Source: Dietzia sp. B32 (GTDB lineage: Bacteria > Actinomycetota > Actinomycetes > Mycobacteriales > Mycobacteriaceae). Taken from it: 64,000 bases of DNA. Location of the stretch: NCBI RefSeq assembly GCF_024732245.1, contig NZ_CP093845.1, positions 2,418,001 through 2,482,000 of the forward strand. The letters are read 5' to 3'. Made by a program: the position numbers and the translations under genes. Below are positions 50,059-58,764 of the stretch, one piece after another; position 1 is the first letter of the stretch; every line of letters begins with the position of its first letter. The notes under the pieces were generated by a model that was not told the origin of the DNA, made no database searches, and was given only the letters and a program-made list of their open reading frames with translations.

Positions 50059-50196
50059 GTGGCATTCCTACGCAACGCATTGAGGAGCGGCCTCGCGATC
50101 AAGGCCGTCCAGGTGGTCAAGCGCGAAGCCTCGAAGCCCGAGAACCAGCGCAAGGCCCGTGAGTTCGCGGAGAAGATGCGCAACCGCCGGCGCTGA
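50059..50196 (+). CDS. Small basic protein, 45 aa, unknown function
   Basis: A GTG at 50059 with GGAGG 7 nt upstream begins AFLRNALRSGLAIKAVQVVK and ends KMRNRRR. It is strongly basic and alpha-helical in look, with a SKPENQRKA turn. A TAGACT at 50025-50030 could be its -10. I recall similar short Lys/Arg-rich proteins in other actinomycetes, but no function is known. The stop lies 30 bp from the convergent hemerythrin stop. Confidence 0.65.
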   Translation: MAFLRNALRSGLAIKAVQVVKREASKPENQRKAREFAEKMRNRRR

Positions 50197-50226
50197 CGGC
50201 TCGTCCGCGCGGGCGCGCGACCGCGG

Positions 50227-50739
50227 TTAGTGCGTGTGTCCGTGCGGGTGGTCGTGGTCGTGGTCGTCGTGGTCGTGAGGGCGCGGCGCCGGTTCGCCGC
50301 GGGCGGCGGCGTCGTCGGCCTCGATCCGGTCCCACACGTCGCCGTCGATGATCGTCACCACGGAGGCCGGGAACAGGCTGTTCTCCTCGCGATCGATGTG
50401 GTCCCGCAGGCCCCTGGCGAACTCGCGGCCCAGGGAGAGGTCACCGTCGACGATCCGGTCGATCATGCCGTCGAGCGTCGTGTGTTCCCCGCACAACCGG
50501 TCGATGGTGTCGGCGTACGCCTCCTCCTCGAGTCGCAGTGCGGCGAAGAGCCCGTGCTCCTCGGCGCTGGTGTGCGGGTGGAGCATGTCCCGGGCGCGCA
50601 GCGCGAGAGCGGAGGCGGTGTCGGGGTCGCCGCGGTCGACGGCACGGACCATGTCCCCCGTGAGGTCGACCAGGGCGTCGTGCTCTGCCGAGAGTCGGCC
50701 GATGATGGTGTTCTCATGACAACCGCAGTACTGGCACAT
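50227..50739 (-). CDS. Hemerythrin-like HHE protein with His-rich tail
   Basis: 170 aa. Starts with a Cys cluster CQYCGC, then a four-helix HHE domain with likely iron ligands H20, H56, E60 or E61, H86, H114 and E118. The C-terminal 16 residues alternate His and Asp (155-170) and may bind metal. Hemerythrins bind O2 or NO and can repair iron-sulfur clusters (compare RIC/YtfE). It is the last gene of the nar operon (12 bp after the TDT transporter), so NO protection of the nitrate-respiring cell is the likely job. Confidence 0.88.
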   Translation of the reverse strand: MCQYCGCHENTIIGRLSAEHDALVDLTGDMVRAVDRGDPDTASALALRARDMLHPHTSAEEHGLFAALRLEEEAYADTIDRLCGEHTTLDGMIDRIVDGDLSLGREFARGLRDHIDREENSLFPASVVTIIDGDVWDRIEADDAAARGEPAPRPHDHDDHDHDHPHGHTH

Positions 50740-50751
50740 CTCGCTCTCCTG

Positions 50752-51789
50752 TCATACCGGGACCCGCGTGATACGCGGGAGTCTGGATCGGATCATGCCG
50801 ACGAGCGCGACGAGCCAGGCCGCGACCGCGACCCACATCCACGTCTCGCCGATCCAGGCGACGATCGGCAGGTCGTCGGCGCGCCCGAGGTACATCCCCG
50901 CGACGGCGTACATGCCGAGCGGGAAGACGATCGACCACCAGGTGGGTTCGAAGCGGAACGGCACTCCTCTGACCCGGTGACGCCACACCCCCACCGCCAC
51001 CAGGGCCGGGATGAGCCAGGTGGCGAAGCACCAGAACACCACGACCAGACCCGCGACGAGTCCCCGCACGGCGTCGACCATCGGGGCGCTGGCCATCTCC
51101 ACGACCCGTGCGCCGGCGACGACGGTGATCGCCACCGCCCCCATCGAGACCCAGTACGGGGGATCGAGCTCCCGCGGATCCAGCGGATAGAGCATGAGCC
51201 GGAGCGAGACGAACACCGCACACGCCACGTAGAGGACGACGCCGACCGACCACGACGCCACGGCCCCGATCGCGAGCGCGTCGCGGGCCGACTCGAAATG
51301 GGGTTCCAGGGTCGCCGCGGCGGCAGCCACCGACTGGCTGGCGACGACCCAGATGAACCAGGTGCCGTTGGCCTCCGCGACCACGGGGCGCTCGTCGCGG
51401 GACAGGACCGCGACCCAGGGGACCGTGTAGCCGAGGACGATCCAGACGGCCGCCCCGACGCTCAGGAGCGCCACGGACGCCACGAGCAGGTGCCGCCCCG
51501 CGAGCGCCACGGCGAGGACGTTCGTCCCCGCGACGAACGTGAAGAAGAGGAACGCCTTGCGGGAGTCGTGGAGATCGGCGACGACCTCGGCGCGGTAGGC
51601 GATCAACCTCCACAGTGTGAGGAGCACGAGGATCACGTACTCGATCGCGGTGAGCACGATCAGGATCACGGCCACCGTCTCCCAGCCCCGCTGCCCGGCT
51701 CCGACCGCGACGATCCCCGTCGCCATGACCATGGCGAAATACCCCGGGGACAGTCGCGCGGGCGTCGGGAGGCTGCGTGACCGGGTCAT
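50752..51789 (-). CDS. TDT-family transporter (TehA/C4-dicarboxylate type)
   Basis: 345 aa with about ten membrane helices. LSPGYFAMVMATGIVAVG near residue 13 is the typical N terminus of tellurite-resistance/dicarboxylate (TDT, SLAC1-related) proteins, and FEPTWWSIVFPLGMYAVAG near 280 is their conserved C-terminal helix. The start is 1 bp after the narI stop, so it is co-transcribed with nar. SLAC1 relatives conduct anions including nitrate and sulfite. Nitrate or nitrite movement is therefore an attractive guess in this operon. Confidence 0.85.
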   Translation of the reverse strand: MTRSRSLPTPARLSPGYFAMVMATGIVAVGAGQRGWETVAVILIVLTAIEYVILVLLTLWRLIAYRAEVVADLHDSRKAFLFFTFVAGTNVLAVALAGRHLLVASVALLSVGAAVWIVLGYTVPWVAVLSRDERPVVAEANGTWFIWVVASQSVAAAAATLEPHFESARDALAIGAVASWSVGVVLYVACAVFVSLRLMLYPLDPRELDPPYWVSMGAVAITVVAGARVVEMASAPMVDAVRGLVAGLVVVFWCFATWLIPALVAVGVWRHRVRGVPFRFEPTWWSIVFPLGMYAVAGMYLGRADDLPIVAWIGETWMWVAVAAWLVALVGMIRSRLPRITRVPV

Positions 51790-51790
51790 G

Positions 51791-52612
51791 TCAATGACGT
51801 GGTGCGCGGCTCGATCCGGATCCGGCCCGCCCGGCGCCGATCTCGCGGCTGACGTCGCCGACGTCCTCGCGCATCCAGCCCCGGCGGTACGGGCGGTTGC
51901 CGAACTGGCCCGCCGGACGCGATCGGTACACGACGTAGGGACGCCAGAGGTAGCCGACCGGCGCGGAGAACACGTGGACCAGGCGCGTGAACGGCCAGAT
52001 GGCGAACAGCAGGAACGCCACGATCGCGTGCAGCTTGAAGGACATCGGCGCGGACAACATCAGTGCCGGGTCGGGTTGGAACCAGAAGATCCCACGGAAC
52101 CACACGGACAGCTCCTCGCGGTAGTCGTAGTGGCTGAGGATGTTGCCGACGATGGTGTTGGCCATGCCCAGGAAGATCGTCGCGGCCAGGAAGACGTACA
52201 TGACCTTGTCGTTGACGGTCGTGGCGGAGAAGACCGGCCCGACCGTGCGGCGGCGGTAGATGAGGATGACCAGTCCGACCACGGTGGAGAACCCGGCGAT
52301 CGCCCCGGTGATCACCGCGATCCAGTGGTAGGCGTCGTTGCTGATGCCCACGGCCTCGGTCCAGGACTTGGGGATGACCAGGCCGATGATGTGGCCGCCG
52401 ACCACGAAGAGGATGCCGAAGTGGAACAGCGGGCTGCCCCAGCGGAGCAGGCGCGACTCATAGAGCTGGCTGGAGCGGGTGGTCCAGCCGAACTTGTCGT
52501 AGCGATACCGCCACCAGTGGCCCACGACGAAGATCGCCAGGCACACGTACGGCAGGATCACCCAGAGGACGATGTCCGGGATCGTCACATCGGCTGCATT
52601 CGTTCCGATCAT
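51791..52612 (-). CDS. narI: Respiratory nitrate reductase gamma subunit NarI
   Basis: 273 aa with five membrane helices. VILPYVCLAIFVVGHWWRYRYDKFGWTTRSSQLYE at the start is typical, and His in GHWWR, FHFG, GGHIIG and SFKLHAIVAF supply the two haem b ligands. It passes quinol electrons to NarH. The ATG at 52612 overlaps narJ by ATGA. The C-terminal 40 residues are a basic cytoplasmic tail. Confidence 0.95.
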   Translation of the reverse strand: MIGTNAADVTIPDIVLWVILPYVCLAIFVVGHWWRYRYDKFGWTTRSSQLYESRLLRWGSPLFHFGILFVVGGHIIGLVIPKSWTEAVGISNDAYHWIAVITGAIAGFSTVVGLVILIYRRRTVGPVFSATTVNDKVMYVFLAATIFLGMANTIVGNILSHYDYREELSVWFRGIFWFQPDPALMLSAPMSFKLHAIVAFLLFAIWPFTRLVHVFSAPVGYLWRPYVVYRSRPAGQFGNRPYRRGWMREDVGDVSREIGAGRAGSGSSRAPRH

Positions 52613-53331
52613 GGCCGGGCCCCGCTTTCCATGTAGGACGAGGAAGTGAACGCCTCCAGGCCGACTTCTTCGTCAGGCGGCCCCTGGGCGACGAGTCGGC
52701 TCACGGCGTCGCGGTCATGCCCACCGATCGGGGGCAGGGTGGCCGAGACGGTCTCCAGGGCGCCGGTCCAGGGCGAGCCGCGGTCGGTCAACGAGATCCG
52801 CAGCAACTCGAGACCGGCGCGGTGCTGGACGAGCAGCGCACGGCAGCCGTCGAGATCGCACTGCGCACCGAACTCGAGGACCACGCCGAGGTGGTCGGGG
52901 AGCTCGCCGGCCCCGAGTTCGGCACCGGCCGCCCTGTACGCCTCGATGAAGTCGACGAGTGCGGTGCCGCGCTTACGGGTGTCGCCGTAGCGGTAGTAGG
53001 TCAGGTAGAGGCAGCAGCGGCGCCGCATGTCGAACGTCTCCACGTACTCCGACTGCAGCTCGTCGAGGGGGGTCGACTCCAGGTGGTCCACCAGACCCAC
53101 CAGTGGCCGCGCGACGGCGCCCCGCTCGTCGGCCAGTTCGCGGACGAGCGGGAGCCGGTCGATCAGCTCGGCGGTCGGGTAGTCGATCAGCAGCGAGACG
53201 GCCTGGTAGAGCGCGGGGTCGCCGGGCGCCCCGCGGCCCACCGCCGGCCCGCTGCCGGGGCTCACCGCCCGACGCACCCGCGCGAACAGGTCGCTGCCGA
53301 AGCCGGTTCCGGCCAGGAATTGTGCAGCCAT
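52609..53331 (-). CDS. narJ: Nitrate reductase assembly chaperone NarJ
   Basis: 240 aa from the ATG at 53331, 4 bp after the narH stop. LYQAVSLLIDYPTAELIDRLPLV, LESTPLDELQSEYVETFDMRRRCCLYLTYY and DHLGVVLEFGAQCD are NarJ/TorD-family signatures. It holds NarG-NarH for Moco insertion. It is not part of the final enzyme. Confidence 0.93.
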   Translation of the reverse strand: MAAQFLAGTGFGSDLFARVRRAVSPGSGPAVGRGAPGDPALYQAVSLLIDYPTAELIDRLPLVRELADERGAVARPLVGLVDHLESTPLDELQSEYVETFDMRRRCCLYLTYYRYGDTRKRGTALVDFIEAYRAAGAELGAGELPDHLGVVLEFGAQCDLDGCRALLVQHRAGLELLRISLTDRGSPWTGALETVSATLPPIGGHDRDAVSRLVAQGPPDEEVGLEAFTSSSYMESGARP

Positions 53332-53335
53332 CGCG

Positions 53336-54991
53336 TCAGTCCTTGCTTCCGGGGAACAGGCCGCCCGTACCGAGACCGTCCCAGTTGAGGAGGTTGACCC
53401 TTCTGGACTTGTCGCCCGGCGACGCGATGGTGTCCGAGGTCTGCCGCTGTTTGAGGGCGTGGAAGCTCTCGACGGCGATCGGCAGGGCCTGGTCACCCGA
53501 GCCCTCGCCGAACGGCCCGGACTCGCCCATCATCCCGGGCCCGCCCTCGTAGTCCAGGCTGCACTCGGTGGCCAGTTCCTCCAGCGAGTGGGCCTGTTCC
53601 TGGTGGGCGGTGGGGATCACGTAGCGCTCGTCGTAGTGGGCCAGGGCCAGGAGTCGGTACATGTCGTAGACGTCCTCCTCGGTCATCCCGACGGCGTCGC
53701 AGATCTCCGCACGGGGTTCGCGGCCGAGGTTGATGTCACGCATGTAGGTGCGCATCGCGGCCAGTCGGTTGAGCACCACCTGGATGGCGTCCACGTCGCC
53801 CGCGGTGAACAGCTCCGCGAGGTACTCCATGGGGATGCGCATGGTGTCGATGGCGCCGAAAAGGGTGTCGGCGTCCTCGCCGTCACCACCGTCCGCGGCG
53901 ACCCGGTCGACGATGGGCGACAGCGGCGGGACGTACCAGACCATCGGCATGGTGCGGTACTCCGGATGTAGCGGCAGGGCCACCTCGAATCGGGAGATGA
54001 GCTGCCAGATCGGCGACCGCTGGGCGCCCTCGATCCAGTCGTCCGGGATGCCGGCTTCGCGGGCCGCGGCGACCACCTCGGGATCGTTCGGGTCGAGGAA
54101 GCACGAGCGCTGCGCGGCGAGCAGCTCGTGCTCGTCCGGCTCGGAGGCCGCCTCGAGGACCTTGTCGGCGTCGTAGAGGATGAGTCCGATGTACCGCAGC
54201 CGTCCCACGCACGTCTCGGAACAGACGGTGGGGATGCCCACCTCGACCCGGGGGAAGCAGAACGTACATTTCTCGGCCTTGCCCGTGCGGTGGTTGAAGT
54301 ACACCTTCTTGTACGGGCAGCCGGTGACGCACTGGCGCCAGCCGCGGCAGCGGTCCTGGTCCACCAGGACGATGCCGTCCTCGACCCGCTTGTACATCGC
54401 GCCCGACGGGCACGAGGACACGCACGACGGGTTGAGGCAGTGCTCGCAGATGCGCGGCAGGTAGAACATGAAGGTCTCGGAGAACTCCGCCTTGATCTCC
54501 TCGCTCACCTTGGCCAGGATCGGGTCGTCCTTCAGGTGGGTGGGGGAACCGCCCAGGTCGTCGTCCCAGTTGGCGGACCACGAGATCTTCATCGGCTTGC
54601 CGCTGATGAGCGAGTAGGGACGGGCGACCGGCGTGTGCTCCTGCAGGGGCGAGGACACGAGCGTGTCGTAGTCGTACGTCCACGGCTCGTAGTAGTCATC
54701 GATCGACGGCATCGTGGGGCTGGAGAAGATCTGGAGCAGCTTCTTCATGCGCCCACCGGCCTTGAGCCTCAGCTGGCCGTTCTTGCCGAGCTCCCAGCCG
54801 CCCTTCCACCGCTCCTGGTCCTCGTACGTCCGGGGATACCCCTGCCCGGGTCGGGTCTCGACGTTGTTCCACCACATGTACTCGGTGCCGGACCGGTTGG
54901 TCCACGCCTGCTTGCAGGTCACCGAGCAGGTGTGGCAGCCGATGCACTTGTCCAGGTTCATCACCATGGACATCTGGGCCATGACGCGCAT
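53336..54991 (-). CDS. narH: Respiratory nitrate reductase beta subunit NarH
   Basis: 551 aa. First ferredoxin cluster CIGCHTCSVTC (C16, C19, C22, C26), then the central clusters CEHCLNPSCVSSCPSG and CRGWRQCVTGCPYKK, with Trp in place of a Cys as expected for the 3Fe-4S cluster. CTFCFPRVEVG and CSETCVGRLRYIG follow. It carries electrons from NarI to NarG. Its ATG shares one base with the narG stop (TGATG). Confidence 0.97.
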   Translation of the reverse strand: MRVMAQMSMVMNLDKCIGCHTCSVTCKQAWTNRSGTEYMWWNNVETRPGQGYPRTYEDQERWKGGWELGKNGQLRLKAGGRMKKLLQIFSSPTMPSIDDYYEPWTYDYDTLVSSPLQEHTPVARPYSLISGKPMKISWSANWDDDLGGSPTHLKDDPILAKVSEEIKAEFSETFMFYLPRICEHCLNPSCVSSCPSGAMYKRVEDGIVLVDQDRCRGWRQCVTGCPYKKVYFNHRTGKAEKCTFCFPRVEVGIPTVCSETCVGRLRYIGLILYDADKVLEAASEPDEHELLAAQRSCFLDPNDPEVVAAAREAGIPDDWIEGAQRSPIWQLISRFEVALPLHPEYRTMPMVWYVPPLSPIVDRVAADGGDGEDADTLFGAIDTMRIPMEYLAELFTAGDVDAIQVVLNRLAAMRTYMRDINLGREPRAEICDAVGMTEEDVYDMYRLLALAHYDERYVIPTAHQEQAHSLEELATECSLDYEGGPGMMGESGPFGEGSGDQALPIAVESFHALKQRQTSDTIASPGDKSRRVNLLNWDGLGTGGLFPGSKD

Positions 54992-57900
54992 CAGTACTGC
55001 ACCTCCTGGGAGCGACGGCGGATGACCGTCACCTCGTCACGTTGGTTTCCGGTGGGGCCGATGTAGTTGAACGCGTAGTTGAAGTGCGCGTACCCGCCGA
55101 TGAGATGGCTCGGTTTGATGAGGATGCGGGTCGCCGAGTTGTGGATACCTCCGCGCTTGCCCGAGGCCTCCGCGATCGGCACGTCGACCACGCGGTCCTG
55201 AGCGTGGTGCATGTAGACCGTCCCGGCCGGCATGCGGTGGGAGACGATCGCGCGGGCGACGACGACGCCGTTGCGGTTGACCGCCTCGATCCAGTCGTTG
55301 TCCACGACGCCGATGAGCTCGGCGTCCTCCTTGCTGATCCAGATGGTCGGCCCGCCGCGGGACAGGCTGAGCATGAGGAGGTTGTCCTGGTACTCCGAGT
55401 GGATCGACCACTTGTTGTGCGGGGTGAGGTAGCGGACGGTCAGCGCCGCGCCGCTGGACCCGTCATCCGAGCCGAGGACGGGCTCGCCGTAGAGCTGGTG
55501 CATGTTGAGCGGCGGCCGGTACACCGGCAGTTGCTCGCCCATCTCGGCCATCCAGTCGTGGTCCATGAAGAACTGCATCCGCCCGGTGAGCGTGTGCCAC
55601 GGCTTGAGCCGCTCGGTGTTGATGACGAACGCGCTGTACCGACGGCCGCCGTGCTCGGACCCCGACCACTCGGGGGACGTGATGACCGGCTGGGGCCTGG
55701 ACTGGGTGTCCGCGAAGGTGATGCGCTTGCCCTCCTCGCCCCGCGACAGGTCCGCCAACTCGCGGCCGGTCCGGGCCTCGAGCTGCTCGAACCCCTGCGT
55801 CGCCAGGCGACCGTTGGTCGTCCCGGACAGGGCGAGGATCGCCTCGCACATCCGGATGTCGGTGTCGAGCCGTGGTCGACCCTTCCCGACGCCCTTGCGG
55901 GTCTCGCCGTTGGCCTTGAGCAGGACCCCGATCTCCTTGTCGGGCTTGAGCATGAGGCCCTTGACGGGCATGCCGACCTTCTCCGCGAGCGGGCCGAGCG
56001 ACCCGAACTTCTCGCCGAGCAGCCGGTAGTCCCGCTCGACCGCGGTGATCTTGGGGAAGTTCCTCCCCGGGACGGGCTCGCACGAACCGTCCTTCCAGTC
56101 CGAGACCGTGCCGCCCGGGTTGGCGAGCGCGTCCGGGGTGTCGTGCCCCAGGGGCGTCGCCACCACATCGGTCCGGATGTCGAGGTGACCGTGGCTGAGC
56201 TCGGAGACCTTCTCGGCGAGCAGGCGGAACGTCTCGAAGTCCGTCTTGGTCTCCCACGGTGGGTTGATCGCGGCGTTGAACGAGTGCACGAAGGGGTGCA
56301 TGTCCGTCGAGGACAGGTCGTGTTTCTCGTACCAGGTGGCCGCGGGGAACACCAGGTCGGAGAACAGGGTCGTGGACGTCATCCGGAAGTCGAGCGTGGT
56401 GAGCAGGTCCAACTTGCCGTCCTCGGCGTCCTCCCGCCACACCATGTCCCGCCCGCGGTGGCCCTCGGGGGCCTGGTCGGCGCGCAAAGACGAGTCGGTG
56501 CCCAGCAGGTGCTGGAGGAAGTACTCGTCACCCTTGGCCGACGACCCGAGCAGGTTGGAGCGCCACACGGTGAGCACCTTGGGCGCGTTGCCGGGGCCGT
56601 CCGGGTCCTCGGCGGCGAACCGCAGTGACCCGTCCTTGATCCGGCCCACCACGTGGTCGGCCGCCGGCACCCCGGCGGCGGCGGCCTCCGCGCCGAGGTC
56701 CAGCGGGTTGGCGTCGAAGGTCGGGTACGACGGCATCCAGCCCAGCCGGGCCGACATCGCGACGAGGTCCGGGGTGCTCATGCCGGCGAAGCGGTTCTCG
56801 CCGGTGGCGGCGGTCAGGACGTCGGCCCCGTAGGAGTCGTACTTCCACTGCCCTGTGTGCAGGTAGAAGAAGGCGGTGGCGATCATCTGGCGTGGGGGAC
56901 GCGACCAGTCCAGGCCCATGCCCACCTGCTGGAACCCGGTCAGTGGCCGGACCTTCTCCTGCCCGACGTAGTGGGCCCAGCCGCCGCCGTTGACCCCCTG
57001 CGTCCCGGTGAGGATGGTCAACGCCAGGAAGGCCCGGTAGATGACGTCGGAGTGGAACCAGTGATTGGTGCCGGCGCCCATGAGGATCATGGACCGGCCA
57101 CCGGACTCGAGGGCGTTGCGGGCGAACTCGCGACCGATCCGCTCGGCCTGGGCGGCCGGCACGCCGGTGTGCTGCTCCTGCCACGCCGGGGTATAGGGCT
57201 CGAGATCGTCGTAACCGCTCGGCCAGCTGCCCGGCAGGCCCTGGCGGGCCACGCCGAACTGCGCCATCATCAGATCCAGGACGGTGGTGACGCGCAGGTC
57301 CTCGCCGTCGTCACCCCTCACCGTCCGGTAGGGCACCCCGCGGGAGATGGTCCCGGCGTCGCCACGCACGGTGTCGAAGCGCGGCAGGACGACCTCGGCG
57401 GTGCCCTCGAGGGTGTCGAGCAGGCTCAACGCCGGGTCGACGTCACCCAGGTCGAGGTTCCAGTTCCCGGCGCCCTGCTCGCCGAACCGGTCGCCCAGGG
57501 TGCCGTTCGGGACCACCGGACGCCCGGTCACGGCGTCCATGAGGACGGTCTTGTTCGCGGCGTTCTCGCCCGGGGCCACCTCGAGGACGCCGTCGGCGAG
57601 CATGTCCGCCGTGACGAACTTGTGCGGCACCACCGAGCCGTCCTCGCGCGTGCGCAGGGTGACCAGGAACGGCAGATCCGTGTACTTCTTGGCGTACGAC
57701 TCGAACTCCGGCGTGGACCGGCGGGCGTAGAACTCGGTGAGCACCACGTGCACCATGGCCATCGCGAGCGCGCCGTCGGTGCCGGGGTGCGGGTGCAGCC
57801 ACTCATCGGCGAACTTGGTGTTGTCCGCGTAGTCGGGGGAGACCACCACCACCTTCTGACCCCGGTACCGGGCCTCGGTCATGAAGTGGGCGTCCGGGGT

Positions 57901-58764
57901 GCGCGTGACGGGGACGTTGGAGCCCCACATGATGAGGTAGGACGAGTTGAACCAGTCCGCGGACTCGGGGACGTCGGTCTGGTCGCCGAACACCTGGGGT
58001 GAGGCCACGGGCAGGTCCGCGTACCAGTCGTAGAACGACAGCATGGAGCCGCCGAACAACTCGACGAAGCGGGAGCCCGCCCCGAACGAGGCCATGGACA
58101 TCGCGGGGATGGGCGAGAACCCGGCGACCCGGTCCGGTCCGGCCGTCTTGGCGGTGTACACGTGGGCGGCGGCGGCGATCTCCATCGCATCCTCCCACCG
58201 GCAGCGCACCAGCCCGCCTTTGCCGCGGGCCCGCTTGTAGTAGGCGGTCTTCTCGTGGTCCTCGACGATCGAGGCCCACGCGTCCACAGGGTCGGAGTGC
58301 TCCGCGCGGGCTGCGCGCCACAACTCCATCAACCGGCCACGGATGTAGGGGTAGCGCACGCGGGTCGGGGAGTAGGTGTACCAGGAGAAGGCGGCGCCGC
58401 GCGGGCAGCCGCGGGGCTCGTAGCCGGGCATGTCGTCGCCGATGTCCGGGTAGTCGGTCTGCTGCGACTCCCAGGTGATGATCCCCTCCTTGACGTACAC
58501 CTTCCACGAGCACGAGCCCGTGCAGTTGACGCCGTGCGTCGAGCGGACCACCTTGTCGTGACTCCAGCGGTCGCGGTAGAACACATCCGACTCCCGCCCG
58601 CCGGAGTGCGTGACGGTCCGGAGGTCGTCGGAGGCCTCCCCCCGGCGGAAGAACCTGCCGGCCCGCAGCAGGGCATCGGAGGCGGGGCCGTCCATCCGAC
58701 CGGACCCGGTGCCGCGACCCTCCGGCGTCGGCGAGGCAGGGCGGGGGGAGTCGATGCTGGTCAT
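54991..58764 (-). CDS. narG: Respiratory nitrate reductase alpha subunit NarG
   Basis: 1257 aa, full length. N-terminal FS0 cluster motif H77-x3-C81-x3-C85 and C120 (HGVNCTGSCSWK, PRGC). SSYLIMWGSNVPVTRTPDAHF marks the Moco region, with the Asp ligand expected in FGDQTDVPESADWFN. It is the bis-MGD molybdenum catalytic subunit facing the cytoplasm. The start overlaps narK by ATGA. Moco for it is supplied by the moa/moe/mob genes around it. Confidence 0.97.
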   Translation of the reverse strand: MTSIDSPRPASPTPEGRGTGSGRMDGPASDALLRAGRFFRRGEASDDLRTVTHSGGRESDVFYRDRWSHDKVVRSTHGVNCTGSCSWKVYVKEGIITWESQQTDYPDIGDDMPGYEPRGCPRGAAFSWYTYSPTRVRYPYIRGRLMELWRAARAEHSDPVDAWASIVEDHEKTAYYKRARGKGGLVRCRWEDAMEIAAAAHVYTAKTAGPDRVAGFSPIPAMSMASFGAGSRFVELFGGSMLSFYDWYADLPVASPQVFGDQTDVPESADWFNSSYLIMWGSNVPVTRTPDAHFMTEARYRGQKVVVVSPDYADNTKFADEWLHPHPGTDGALAMAMVHVVLTEFYARRSTPEFESYAKKYTDLPFLVTLRTREDGSVVPHKFVTADMLADGVLEVAPGENAANKTVLMDAVTGRPVVPNGTLGDRFGEQGAGNWNLDLGDVDPALSLLDTLEGTAEVVLPRFDTVRGDAGTISRGVPYRTVRGDDGEDLRVTTVLDLMMAQFGVARQGLPGSWPSGYDDLEPYTPAWQEQHTGVPAAQAERIGREFARNALESGGRSMILMGAGTNHWFHSDVIYRAFLALTILTGTQGVNGGGWAHYVGQEKVRPLTGFQQVGMGLDWSRPPRQMIATAFFYLHTGQWKYDSYGADVLTAATGENRFAGMSTPDLVAMSARLGWMPSYPTFDANPLDLGAEAAAAGVPAADHVVGRIKDGSLRFAAEDPDGPGNAPKVLTVWRSNLLGSSAKGDEYFLQHLLGTDSSLRADQAPEGHRGRDMVWREDAEDGKLDLLTTLDFRMTSTTLFSDLVFPAATWYEKHDLSSTDMHPFVHSFNAAINPPWETKTDFETFRLLAEKVSELSHGHLDIRTDVVATPLGHDTPDALANPGGTVSDWKDGSCEPVPGRNFPKITAVERDYRLLGEKFGSLGPLAEKVGMPVKGLMLKPDKEIGVLLKANGETRKGVGKGRPRLDTDIRMCEAILALSGTTNGRLATQGFEQLEARTGRELADLSRGEEGKRITFADTQSRPQPVITSPEWSGSEHGGRRYSAFVINTERLKPWHTLTGRMQFFMDHDWMAEMGEQLPVYRPPLNMHQLYGEPVLGSDDGSSGAALTVRYLTPHNKWSIHSEYQDNLLMLSLSRGGPTIWISKEDAELIGVVDNDWIEAVNRNGVVVARAIVSHRMPAGTVYMHHAQDRVVDVPIAEASGKRGGIHNSATRILIKPSHLIGGYAHFNYAFNYIGPTGNQRDEVTVIRRRSQEVQY

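Noticed and set aside
50227-50290. Repeated GTGGTCGTG units looking like a repeat array
   Set aside because: They are codons of the His/Asp-rich tail of the hemerythrin, not a CRISPR or regulatory repeat.
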